NCBI GenBank assembly: GCA_964594865.1
Contig: CAZQMZ010000012.1
Location: 1 to 30,591, forward strand
DNA: 30,591 bases
Origin: Caccovivens sp964594865
GTDB lineage: Bacteria > Bacillota > Clostridia > Christensenellales > UBA1242
Direction of reading: 5' to 3'
Shown here: piece by piece, positions 12,496 to 20,646 of the stretch
Numbering within the stretch: the stretch's first letter is position 1
How the letters are laid out: each line of letters opens with the position of its first letter
Program-made: the position numbers and the translations under genes
The notes under the pieces: generated by a model
Seen by the model: only the letters and a program-made list of their open reading frames with translations
Told to the model about the DNA's origin: nothing
Database searches by the model: none

Positions 12496-13248
12496 ATGAG
12501 TAAAGAATTGAATTACGTTGAAATTGCAATGAAAAAAGGTTTTGATATTCTTCAAAAGAAGATGCTTGTTGTTCCTGACAGATGCTGTGGCATTCATATG
12601 TTTTCCAACAAGAACATTTCCATTCCTGAAAACAGAAGGCTTAATCTTTGCATGCCATTGAGTGCAACCAGCAACAAGGAATTGTCGCTTTTTGCGAATT
12701 TGCCTTGTCCAATTGTCATTAAAAACGAAGATGAGAAACAAAAGTTCTATGAACTTGATTTCAAAATGAATGACGATGCGGTTGAGTTTTGTAATATTCA
12801 TTTGCCAATGGACAGGGAAAATGGAATGATTTATCATGTTTTTCGATATGAAGATGTCATTCAAAACATTGCCAGAGATTTATATTACGATTTTTGTAAA
12901 GGATATCAGCAGAATTATGCCAAAAAGCACAAACCTGTTGAGAAGATGTCAGCATCCGAATTTAAGCAGTTTGAAGCGGAAGAAAGAGTGAAAAACATGG
13001 CATTTTTGAAATTTCTGAAGAGTTTTGATGCTATGGAAATTGTTCGTCCAGACGATGGCAAAGAACCTATGTTTTGTGAATATAAAATGGAAGGATTTGA
13101 TGTGGGTGTGCTCTATCAAACCTATCAACTTGCACTTGTCAAACTTCCGACACAAACAGCAGAACAAAAAGAAATTCGAAACAAAGTTTATCAACAAATT
13201 GACAAAGCTGAAAAAAGATTGAACAGACAAGAAAAGGAAATGCTTTGA
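12496..13248 (+). CDS. Hypothetical protein, 250 aa
   Basis: Not recognised. It is well supported: consensus-like promoter, AAGGAG ribosome binding site and an uninterrupted frame. The product is soluble with no signal or membrane segment. The N-terminal part contains MKKGFDILQKKMLVVPDRCC and NLCMPLSATSNKELSLFANL. The middle has aromatic/acidic segments (YHVFRYEDVIQNIARDLYYD). The C-terminal 35 residues are a charged helix, probably coiled coil (EQKEIRNKVYQQIDKAEKRL). Scattered cysteines do not form a zinc site pattern. It sits between the HicB-like gene and the ribosomal operon as its own transcription unit, with no contextual clue to function. Confidence 0.75.
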   Translation: MSKELNYVEIAMKKGFDILQKKMLVVPDRCCGIHMFSNKNISIPENRRLNLCMPLSATSNKELSLFANLPCPIVIKNEDEKQKFYELDFKMNDDAVEFCNIHLPMDRENGMIYHVFRYEDVIQNIARDLYYDFCKGYQQNYAKKHKPVEKMSASEFKQFEAEERVKNMAFLKFLKSFDAMEIVRPDDGKEPMFCEYKMEGFDVGVLYQTYQLALVKLPTQTAEQKEIRNKVYQQIDKAEKRLNRQEKEML

Positions 13249-13308
13249 GATTTTTGCACTTATTCGCAAAAATTCGGCTCAAAATTTTGAAAATATTTTT
13301 TAAAATGC

Positions 13309-13337
13309 TTGACAACAGAATTTTGCTGTGATATCAT
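13309..13337 (+). promoter_or_regulatory. Promoter of the rpmG-secE-nusG-rplKA operon
   Basis: TTGACA (13309-13314), 17 bp, TATCAT (13332-13337), with TGTGA before the -10. Confidence 0.75.
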
Positions 13338-13340
13338 AAG

Positions 13341-13372
13341 ACTGACACTTTTTTGAGGGTGTTAGTTTTTTT
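13341..13372 (+). terminator. Hairpin and T run in the rpmG leader (possible attenuator)
   Basis: ACTGACAC (13341-13348) pairs with GTGTTAGT (13359-13366) and is followed by seven T. It lies at or just after the expected transcription start and before rpmG, so it could stop most transcripts at about 30 nt, or protect the 5' end of the mRNA. Confidence 0.5.
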
Positions 13373-13386
13373 GTTAGGAGATTGAA

Positions 13387-13548
13387 ATGGCAGCACCAAA
13401 ACGTAAAATCATCACATTTGAATGCACAGAATGTCATGAGAGAAATTATTCGTCTGAAAAGAACACGGCAAACAATTCTGAAAGAATGGAAATCAGCAAG
13501 TTCTGCCCAAGATGTAACAAGCGCACAAAACATAAAGAAACAAAATAA
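13387..13548 (+). CDS. rpmG: Ribosomal protein L33, 53 aa
   Basis: Small 50S protein of the zinc-binding (C+) type, with Cys13/Cys16 (CTEC) and Cys40/Cys43 (CPRC) and the typical ITFECTECHERNY start. AGGAG lies 8 nt before the ATG. It opens the rpmG-secE-nusG-rplK-rplA order common in Bacillota. The following 99 nt to secE hold no recognisable tRNA-Trp, although that gene is often found there. Confidence 0.93.
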   Translation: MAAPKRKIITFECTECHERNYSSEKNTANNSERMEISKFCPRCNKRTKHKETK

Positions 13549-13647
13549 GCTTGTTCGGGTGAAGAATGAGATTTTGAATTTAAGATTGCAGGTCGGGTGT
13601 TTTCGTGCAGTACACGATTTGAAACCATAAGGTGAATGGAGGGCGAT

Positions 13648-14016
13648 ATGTCTAAAAAACAGAAAAAAGTTGACGCTGAAGTGACTTTGAATGAAACTGA
13701 AAAACAAGACGAAGTTTCGCAAGGTGTTGTGGAAGCGGAAACTCAGTCTGAAAACAAAACCAATTCAAAAGATAAAAAAGAAAAGAATTCAAAACAAGAC
13801 AAGAAAAAGGACAAAAAGAAAAAAGAAAAGAAAGGCGGAATTGTCAAAAAGACAAAAGAAACAGTGTCTGAACTTAAAAAAGTCACATGGCCAACCTTTG
13901 GCGAAGTTGTCAAAAAAACCTGCGTTGTCATTGCTTTTGTTGTCATTTTCGGTCTTTTCTTGTTTGGAGTGAACACTCTTTTGAGCTGGTTGCTTGTTGA
14001 ACTTCTTGTGGTTTGA
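13648..14016 (+). CDS. secE: Preprotein translocase subunit SecE, 122 aa
   Basis: Essential membrane subunit that clamps SecY in the SecYEG channel. The conserved part is at the C-terminus: amphipathic helix VSELKKVTWPTFGEVVKKT followed by one transmembrane helix (about residues 91-118). In front is a long, extremely Lys-rich cytoplasmic extension (about residues 1-70, with runs such as KKDKKKKEKKGG), making it about twice the length of minimal single-helix SecE. I chose the ATG at 13648, with GGAGGG just upstream; an ATG at 13636 lies before that ribosome binding site. Confidence 0.92.
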   Translation: MSKKQKKVDAEVTLNETEKQDEVSQGVVEAETQSENKTNSKDKKEKNSKQDKKKDKKKKEKKGGIVKKTKETVSELKKVTWPTFGEVVKKTCVVIAFVVIFGLFLFGVNTLLSWLLVELLVV

Positions 14017-14033
14017 TTTAAGGAGAAAAATTT

Positions 14034-14570
14034 ATGGAATATGTATATTCAAGTGAACCAAAATGGTATGTGCTTCACACTTTCTCGGGATATGAAAATG
14101 TGGCAAAAGAAAACCTTGAAACTGTTGTGAAAAAATTTAATTTGCAAGATCGTATCTTTGAAATTGTCATCCCAGAAGAGGATGTGATTGAAGAAAAGAA
14201 CGGCAAAAAGAAGCTTGTCACCAGAAAGAGCATGCCTTGCTATCTTCTTGTGAAGATGATCTATGGTGACGATCTTTGGCATAACATCACAAACACACGC
14301 GGAATCACCGGTTTTGTTGGACCAAAAGGACGTCCGTTGGCATTGACTGATGAAGAAGTTATGAAAATGCGTCTTGAAAAAATCAAGGTTGAAACAGACG
14401 TTGAAGTGGGTGACAAAGTGGAAATTATTGAAGGTCCGCTCGACAAAATGATTGGCACAGTTGTGGCTGTCAATCTTGATTCTGGACTTGTCACAGTTTC
14501 TGTTGAAATGTTTGGACGCGAAAACAATGTGGAACTTTCGCTTGAACAAATTCACAAAGTGCAAGCATGA
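14034..14570 (+). CDS. nusG: Transcription termination/antitermination factor NusG, 178 aa
   Basis: Binds RNA polymerase and modulates pausing, Rho termination and coupling to ribosomes. The NGN domain is at the N-terminus (KWYVLHTFSGYENVAKENLE, TRGITGFVGP). The KOW domain is at the C-terminus (VGDKVEIIEGPLDKMIGTVV, then VSVEMFGRENNVELSLEQI). Length is typical. AAGGAG precedes the ATG, 17 nt after the secE stop. The stop is TGA. Confidence 0.97.
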   Translation: MEYVYSSEPKWYVLHTFSGYENVAKENLETVVKKFNLQDRIFEIVIPEEDVIEEKNGKKKLVTRKSMPCYLLVKMIYGDDLWHNITNTRGITGFVGPKGRPLALTDEEVMKMRLEKIKVETDVEVGDKVEIIEGPLDKMIGTVVAVNLDSGLVTVSVEMFGRENNVELSLEQIHKVQA

Positions 14571-14638
14571 AAAAGTGATATTTTTGGAAAAATCCAATGA
14601 AATATTGTCCCAAGTAAGACACAAAACTGCTTGAATTT

Positions 14639-14672
14639 TGTGGGAGAACTGTTGCCGGTTCAATTCACCACA
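14639..14672 (+). promoter_or_regulatory. Leader hairpin before rplK (possible L1 autoregulatory site)
   Basis: TGTGG (14639-14643) pairs with CCACA (14668-14672), and inside it GAAC (14646-14649) pairs with GTTC (14658-14661), leaving internal loops. It ends at the rplK ribosome binding site. In E. coli L1 represses the rplKA mRNA at a structure in this position. That this hairpin is the binding site is inference. Confidence 0.45.
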
Positions 14673-14686
14673 TGAGGAGGTTTAAA

Positions 14687-15112
14687 ATGGCAAAGAAAGT
14701 TAAAGCGGTTGTCAAACTGCAACTCGAAGCTGGCAAAGCCACTCCGGGACCACCAGTGGGTTCTTCTCTTGGACCACACGGAATCAACATTGCAGGATTT
14801 GTTAAGGAATTTAACGACAAAACTGCATCACAAGCTGGATTTATCATCCCTGTTGTGATCACAATCTATGAAGATAGATCTTTCACATTCGAGATGAAAA
14901 CTCCACCAGCAGCAGTCCTTATCAAAAAGGCTATTGGCATTGAAAAAGGTTCTGCAAAACCAAACAAACAAAAAGTCGGAAAAATCACAAAAGAACAGAT
15001 TCGCAAGATTGCCGAAACAAAAATGCCGGATCTTAATGCTGATTCAATTGAAAGCGCAATGTCCATGATTGCAGGTGCTGCAAGAAGTATGGGTGTTGAT
15101 GTTGTGGACTAA
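14687..15112 (+). CDS. rplK: Ribosomal protein L11, 141 aa
   Basis: Component of the GTPase-associated centre of the 50S subunit. The N-terminal domain starts AKKVKAVVKLQLEAGKATPG and PPVGSSLGPHGINIAGF, and the C-terminal rRNA-binding domain ends MIAGAARSMGVDVVD. Its 141-aa length is exactly standard. The ATG at 14687 has GAGGAGG 6 nt upstream; an in-frame ATG at 14672 lies before that ribosome binding site. Confidence 0.97.
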   Translation: MAKKVKAVVKLQLEAGKATPGPPVGSSLGPHGINIAGFVKEFNDKTASQAGFIIPVVITIYEDRSFTFEMKTPPAAVLIKKAIGIEKGSAKPNKQKVGKITKEQIRKIAETKMPDLNADSIESAMSMIAGAARSMGVDVVD

Positions 15113-15122
15113 GGAGGCGGAC

Positions 15123-15806
15123 ATGAAGAAAGGAAAGAGATATGTGAAGAGTCTTGAAACCTATGACAAGACCGCTTCTTACGATGTTGGCACAGCAATT
15201 GAAAACGTTTTGAAAACAGCAACAGCAAAATTTGACGAAAGTGTTGAACTTCACGTTCGTCTTGGCGTTGACGGAAGAAATGCCGACCAACAAGTTCGTG
15301 GAGTGGTTGTTCTTCCAAACGGAACAGGAAAATCTGTTCGTGTGCTTGTCATCGCACGTGGCGACAAGGCAGACGAAGCTCTCAAAGCTGGAGCAGACTA
15401 TGTTGGCGCAGAAGAAATGGTTTCAAAAATCAGCGGTGGATGGCTTGATTTTGATGTCTGCATAACCACACCTGACATGATGGGTGTTGTTGGACGAATT
15501 GCAAGAATTTTGGGACCAAAAGGCTTGATGCCAAACCCAAAAAGTGGAACGGTGACAATGGATGTGACCAAAGCCATCAACGACGTTAAAGCCGGAAAGG
15601 TTGAATATCGTCTTGACAAAACCAACAATGTGCATGTCATCATTGGCAAAAAGAGTTTTGGAAAAGAGAAATTGCAAGAAAACTTCAACGCAGTTATGGA
15701 AGCGATTGTCAAAGCAAAGCCAGCTGCAGCGAAGGGACAATACATCAAAAACGTCACACTTGCTTCAAGCATGGGTCCTGGCGTCAAAGTGACATATAAC
15801 ATCTAA
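15123..15806 (+). CDS. rplA: Ribosomal protein L1, 227 aa
   Basis: Forms the L1 stalk near the ribosomal E site and is the likely autoregulator of the rplKA mRNA. Recognised by GKRYVKSLETYD, FDESVELHVRLGVDGRNADQ, QQVRGVVVLPNGTGK, LGPKGLMPNPKSGTV and the C-terminal ITLASSMGPGVKV-like end. The start is ATG 15123 behind AAGGAGG that overlaps the rplK stop, so the two are translationally coupled. A strong terminator follows, so rplJ-rplL are not in the same unit. Confidence 0.97.
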   Translation: MKKGKRYVKSLETYDKTASYDVGTAIENVLKTATAKFDESVELHVRLGVDGRNADQQVRGVVVLPNGTGKSVRVLVIARGDKADEALKAGADYVGAEEMVSKISGGWLDFDVCITTPDMMGVVGRIARILGPKGLMPNPKSGTVTMDVTKAINDVKAGKVEYRLDKTNNVHVIIGKKSFGKEKLQENFNAVMEAIVKAKPAAAKGQYIKNVTLASSMGPGVKVTYNI

Positions 15807-15810
15807 ATCA

Positions 15811-15836
15811 AAAGGCAGGCAGGTTGCCTGCTTTTT
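15811..15836 (+). terminator. Intrinsic terminator of the ribosomal operon
   Basis: GCAGGCA (15815-15821), GGT loop, TGCCTGC (15825-15831), T run. The following 95 bp contain nothing recognisable. Confidence 0.92.
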
Positions 15837-15915
15837 ATCTTTTTCGACAAGAAAAGCGATTTTATTTTCACATAGAAACAATTTTAGACCGCAAAATAAT
15901 TATAATTTTTCCTGC

Positions 15916-15962
15916 CAATGTCAAATTTTTTGTTGACATTGTTTTGGGAAATGAGTTAGAAT
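15916..15962 (+). promoter_or_regulatory. Promoter of the 1465-aa surface protein, with operator-like inverted repeat
   Basis: TTGACA (15933-15938), 18 bp, TAGAAT (15957-15962). A perfect 9-bp inverted repeat, CAATGTCAA (15916-15924) and TTGACATTG (15933-15941), includes the -35 hexamer, so a bound regulator would block polymerase. Confidence 0.65.
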
Positions 15963-16011
15963 ATATATGTTATTCTATACGTAATGTTGTAAGACAGATT
16001 AGGAGAAGCTT

Positions 16012-19000
16012 ATGAACCTGAAAAAACATTCAACTTTAATAAGGAGTTTGGTGCTGGTTTTGGTGCTGGCACTTTCAATTATTTATTTTCCTATGGATGC
16101 AATCGTTGCCCTTGCTTATCAAGCATTGGACTCTTCCATTGCAGACTATTCATACATGACGATTGACGACAGTGAAGATGGATACACCGTGAACAAAGGA
16201 GATTCATACAAAATCCCAAATGCTTATATCGGTGGAAACGACGATTATGTCATTGGCGATTCAAATCTTATTGATTCAAGTGATTACGAAAACGGCAGTG
16301 GTCTAACATCCGTCTCTTTGTTTGGTGATGCCATATTTGAAAGTTCAAATGTCACGGTCACATACAGCGGACTTGTCATCACAAGCAGTGACAACGAAGA
16401 ATATAACGGCACTTTCACAGCAAGCAGAGTTGGAACATACACAATCACATACTCATACACATACACTCTCAATGGATCAACATACACAAACTCATATGAA
16501 CTTGAAGTTGAAAGCGTTCTTGCAAGTGTGAACTTGGATTTTGAAGACAACACAGAATATTTCCTTCCAAGTGTTCTTGACTTGACTTTGTATCAAAACG
16601 AAGACGAAACTTATGACGATCTTTATCTTCCACTTCCAACAATCACTGACGAAAATGGCGACGAAATTAAAAAAGTTGAGTTTGTGACATCAACAAACGA
16701 ACTTGATTCTGGAACAAACTATGTTGTCATCACAGCAAAGGGTGGTGCAACAGGCGGAACCGTTGAAATTTCCACAGACGGCGGAGATTTCTATATCAGC
16801 GGAGACTATTTTTCAAGTGCAAACTATGGCGCTGGAAACTATGTTGTCACTTATTCTTATTATGAAGGACAAAACTTTGTTAAGTCAGTGACAAAAACAA
16901 CAGTTGTTTACAGCACAGAGAATAAATATTACACAGACTATGAACTCGACCTTGAACTTTCTTCAGATTGGACAGATGACGGACAAACAGGCGTTGCTTC
17001 AACTCTTCCATCAGCAGTTGGTGTGACATCTTCCGACACAACTCCAGCTTCAGAAAGTGTTGATGTTTATTACACAGTTGAAGTGCTCTACACTTCTGGA
17101 AGCTCATCTTCTTCTTATGCCGAACTTAATTACAAATTGTATGAAGATGTTTTGGTTGAAGTGAAAGATGGCGACACTCATGTGAAATACATTTTGGCTG
17201 ATCCAACAGAATTCACTCCACTTGAAGACGGCAGTTACACATTCATCTACACAATCTATGACATCTATGGCAATTCTGTTTCATCATCATTGGGATATCA
17301 TGAATTTGAAAACATCACTGACGTAACAGCTCCAACACCAATCATCTATGATGCATCGGAATATGATGAAGATGAAGGATATCAAGATGTTTCACACAAA
17401 CTTTCTTCATACACAATTACAAACGGCATTGTCATCTATGCGATTGGAATGGACGACAACGTTTCAAAAGTTGGTGATGAAGGCGTTGAACTCAAACGTG
17501 TGATCATGACTGACGAAACTGTCACAAAACTCACAATTGAGGGCTATGACTCATACAACTTGGTGTTCAATTATTCCGATTTGGGAAGCGGTGCTTTCAA
17601 CGCACTTATCACCAACAACTATTATATTCGCAAAGCTCTTTCAAATGGGGGATATTCTTGGACGACATCAACAGACGCAGCTGAAAATGATTACAGTGCA
17701 CGAGCAGATTTGATTTACAGCGAAGAAACCATGTTGACTTGGTTGAAAGCACATAACTATTTGATTGTCATTGACAATGCAAATGCAAGTACAATTTATG
17801 ATTTGTTCACCACCGAAATACTTGACGCAGATGGTTCCGTTGAATCTTCAACAAACTATTTCACCGCAAACATTTCTTCAAGCATCACAGACGGCGCCAC
17901 CCTTCTTGCATGGTTGGCTAACCAAGATGAAGAAACAATTGCAGGTTATGGTTTTGCTTACATCGATGCTGACGAAACATTTGGTGCAACAACAAATGAC
18001 GGCGGAATGGGCACAGGAACTTATTACATCCACTATGTCGCAACTGATGCTGCCAACAACGAAACTGACACATATCAAGCAATGACAATTGTTGGAACTG
18101 CATCATATGACAGTGACTATCCAACAATCACATTCAGCACCACTTTGCAAACGGTTTACACAGCTTCATCGACAATCACTTTCAACGTTCCAACTGCTTC
18201 TGACACTCACGACACAAACATCGTTGTCAACACATGGTATAGATTTTTGGATGAAGACGGCAAACCAATTGAAGTGACGGACGACGACACAGTGATTTCT
18301 GTGAACGACTTGGCGAGTGTTTTTGAAGATTTAGACTATACAGGTGCAACTTCAAATGGTGCATATTTGACCAACACATATAGCAAATATCACACATCAT
18401 CTTCAAGCGGAGCAATCACAAACGACGGATATATTGATTTGACAGATTCTTCTGCTTCGACATATTCAATTGATTTAAGTCAAGGCGGACAACAAGCAGT
18501 CACAATTCAAATTTTTGTCTTTGTTTATGATGATGCTGGAAACGTGGGCGTATATGCAGAAACAATTGAAATTGCAAACTCTCAAGACACAATCGATCCT
18601 CAACTCTATTCAATTGAAGGCGCTGACACAACAGAATACAACCAAGGTGAAACAATTGAACTTCCAACAGTGACAGTTCTTGACGATGCTGTTTCATATA
18701 TGGGCTTCACAATCAAAATGGTTTACATCGATGACGACGGCAACGAAGTGAGTGTTGATCCATATGGCTATTCTCAAGACAGACAAATCGCTGACGGCAA
18801 AACAGGTGGATATTATTCAGTCATCGGCGGACAAGTTGTGCTTTCATATGCAGGAAACTATCGACTTTCCATTGCAGTCTATGACAGCCGTGGTGCAACA
18901 ATTGTGACATTTTTCAACTACACCGCAAATGGAAGAACAATCATTCAATCGCCAACAATCAGCTCCACACTTGCTGACACTCAAACAATTGAGGTTGACG

Positions 19001-20409
19001 ATTATGCAATTGGCGAAACTTTGGAACTTCCAATTCCAACTTTGAGTTATGAAATTTATGACAGCGTGACATATGATGAATATACAAGCGATGATTATAC
19101 TGGAAATGCAACCTTTGTTGTTTATGGTGTGAACGAAGACGGAAAATTGGTGGACTATTCCACTTCCTTTGGTCAACTTGGTTCACTCACACCAAGGGCA
19201 CTTTGGAAAAGCAGAGGCTCATTAAGTCAACTTGAATATGAGTTGATTTACACAGCAAGAATAACTGTTTATAATAAAAACTATTTCACTTATGTTGAAA
19301 TGAGTTTTGACGAAGAAAATGGTTACACTCCAGGCGGATACTTCACATACACATCAGAAGACACCTTAACAACTGTGAAAGTGGAAGCTCTTGATGACGG
19401 CACATTGGAAGTTGAAGAAGGCTCAACAACATACATTGTGGCACTTGATGAAGACGGCGACGTTACAGTTTATTTGAACGGAGAAGAGTTTGAAACTTAC
19501 ACAGGCACAATCTTTGAAGATATTGAGAACAGAGATGATCTTAGTCTCAGAACTTGGTTCAATGGGCTTAAGAAGTATGTTTTGACAAGCAAGACCTATC
19601 GCATCATTCTTCAAGACACCACAGCTCCAACAATCACAGAATATGACTATAAAGATTATGAACAACTTTCAATTGAAGATCTCACAGAGAAATATAATTC
19701 AACCTTGACAATTTATGCAATTGAAGAAGATTCTGATGCAAGCGGAATTGATGTATCAAAATCAACAATTGTTTTGTCTTGGAGCCTTGCAGACGGAACA
19801 AGCAGTTCTCAAACTTGGACTGGTTTAGATGTTCTTGAAGATGTGACATACTCAATTGGTTCAAGCACAGCAGCACAAAACGGAACTTACACTGTGACAT
19901 ACACGGCTTATGACACTCTTGGAAACTACTCCACCAGCACATACAGTTTTGCTGTGGGCGACAACGTTTCTCCAACAATAACATATGACAGTGACATTGT
20001 TTCAAGCAGTTATGAAATCGGTTCAAGCGATCTCTCTCCACTTGTTATCGATTTAGGAAAAATCAGTGTTTGGGACAACAATGATTTGCCAACAGAAATT
20101 CCAACCGTCACATTGACAAACTCTTCTGGTGAAGAAATTGAGGCTGATGAAAGCTCAAATGACGATTATCTCTATTTCTATATCGACACTGTTGACACCT
20201 ACACCTTAACATTCACAATCACAGACGCTGTTGGTTGGACAACAACTTCAAGCACAACCTTTGAAGTGACTTCTGAAACACAAGAAGCTTCCATGGTATA
20301 TCAAATTGTTGGAACAATTTTGATTGTCGTTTCAGTGCTTGTTCTTGCTGGCGTGATCATATACTTCATCGTTTCAAAAGTTAAACTTGACAAAGAGTTG
20401 AAGAAATAA
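16012..20409 (+). CDS. Giant cell-surface protein with Ig-like repeats, 1465 aa
   Basis: Exported and anchored by a C-terminal membrane helix. The N-terminus is a signal peptide (basic MNLKKHSTLIR, hydrophobic core, about 35 residues). The C-terminus has a transmembrane helix (about 1430-1455) followed by a short basic tail ending KLDKELKK; there is no LPXTG motif. The body is rich in Thr, Ser, Tyr, Asp and Asn and is built of repeated beta-sandwich-like units. Unit ends match G-x-Y-x-x-x-Y-x-x-x-D-x-x-G-N (for example GTYTVTYTAYDTLGNYS). Unit joins carry D-x-T-x-P motifs (DVTAPTPII near 437, QDTIDPQLY near 859, DTTAPTITEYD near 1200, NVSPTITYDSD near 1316), as in Ig-like adhesins. The role is probably adhesion or cell contact. 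AGGAG precedes the ATG. Confidence 0.8.
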   Translation: MNLKKHSTLIRSLVLVLVLALSIIYFPMDAIVALAYQALDSSIADYSYMTIDDSEDGYTVNKGDSYKIPNAYIGGNDDYVIGDSNLIDSSDYENGSGLTSVSLFGDAIFESSNVTVTYSGLVITSSDNEEYNGTFTASRVGTYTITYSYTYTLNGSTYTNSYELEVESVLASVNLDFEDNTEYFLPSVLDLTLYQNEDETYDDLYLPLPTITDENGDEIKKVEFVTSTNELDSGTNYVVITAKGGATGGTVEISTDGGDFYISGDYFSSANYGAGNYVVTYSYYEGQNFVKSVTKTTVVYSTENKYYTDYELDLELSSDWTDDGQTGVASTLPSAVGVTSSDTTPASESVDVYYTVEVLYTSGSSSSSYAELNYKLYEDVLVEVKDGDTHVKYILADPTEFTPLEDGSYTFIYTIYDIYGNSVSSSLGYHEFENITDVTAPTPIIYDASEYDEDEGYQDVSHKLSSYTITNGIVIYAIGMDDNVSKVGDEGVELKRVIMTDETVTKLTIEGYDSYNLVFNYSDLGSGAFNALITNNYYIRKALSNGGYSWTTSTDAAENDYSARADLIYSEETMLTWLKAHNYLIVIDNANASTIYDLFTTEILDADGSVESSTNYFTANISSSITDGATLLAWLANQDEETIAGYGFAYIDADETFGATTNDGGMGTGTYYIHYVATDAANNETDTYQAMTIVGTASYDSDYPTITFSTTLQTVYTASSTITFNVPTASDTHDTNIVVNTWYRFLDEDGKPIEVTDDDTVISVNDLASVFEDLDYTGATSNGAYLTNTYSKYHTSSSSGAITNDGYIDLTDSSASTYSIDLSQGGQQAVTIQIFVFVYDDAGNVGVYAETIEIANSQDTIDPQLYSIEGADTTEYNQGETIELPTVTVLDDAVSYMGFTIKMVYIDDDGNEVSVDPYGYSQDRQIADGKTGGYYSVIGGQVVLSYAGNYRLSIAVYDSRGATIVTFFNYTANGRTIIQSPTISSTLADTQTIEVDDYAIGETLELPIPTLSYEIYDSVTYDEYTSDDYTGNATFVVYGVNEDGKLVDYSTSFGQLGSLTPRALWKSRGSLSQLEYELIYTARITVYNKNYFTYVEMSFDEENGYTPGGYFTYTSEDTLTTVKVEALDDGTLEVEEGSTTYIVALDEDGDVTVYLNGEEFETYTGTIFEDIENRDDLSLRTWFNGLKKYVLTSKTYRIILQDTTAPTITEYDYKDYEQLSIEDLTEKYNSTLTIYAIEEDSDASGIDVSKSTIVLSWSLADGTSSSQTWTGLDVLEDVTYSIGSSTAAQNGTYTVTYTAYDTLGNYSTSTYSFAVGDNVSPTITYDSDIVSSSYEIGSSDLSPLVIDLGKISVWDNNDLPTEIPTVTLTNSSGEEIEADESSNDDYLYFYIDTVDTYTLTFTITDAVGWTTTSSTTFEVTSETQEASMVYQIVGTILIVVSVLVLAGVIIYFIVSKVKLDKELKK

Positions 20410-20420
20410 TGAACAAAAAA

Positions 20421-20452
20421 AATTCACAATTGATTATTGTGAATTTTTTTGT
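20421..20452 (+). terminator. Intrinsic terminator of the 1465-aa gene
   Basis: AATTCACAAT (20421-20430), loop TGATT, ATTGTGAATT (20436-20445), T run. Confidence 0.85.
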
Positions 20453-20460
20453 TGACAAAA

Positions 20461-20596
20461 ATTGTGAAAAAAACACTAATTAAATAAAAACATTATTGAA
20501 TAGAAACACTATTAAACAGAACACTATTGAATAAAAAAACTAATTAAATAAAAAACTAACTAGATAAAAAAATTAACTAAAAAAACATTATTAAAT
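20461..20596. repeat. Degenerate tandem repeats between the giant genes
   Basis: About eight to nine imperfect units of 15-17 bp around ACTATTGAATAAAAA / ACTAATTAAATAAAAA, filling the space between the two facing terminators. No coding or promoter signal. Confidence 0.6.
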
Positions 20597-20630
20597 AAAA
20601 AAACTCCATTTGTTTTATGGAGTTTTTTTT
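20597..20630 (-). terminator. Intrinsic terminator of the 2736-aa gene
   Basis: AAAAAAACTCCAT (20597-20609) pairs with ATGGAGTTTTTTT (20617-20629). On the minus strand the A run gives the U tract. It is effectively bidirectional. Confidence 0.85.
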
Positions 20631-20646
20631 GTTTTGCGTTCAAGAA

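Noticed and set aside
13549..13647. A tRNA-Trp between rpmG and secE
   Set aside because: Often present at this position in Bacillota, but no acceptor, anticodon or T-arm pairing can be built here.
15069..15122. Upstream in-frame start for rplA
   Set aside because: It overlaps the end of rplK and lacks a ribosome binding site; ATG 15123 follows AAGGAGG.
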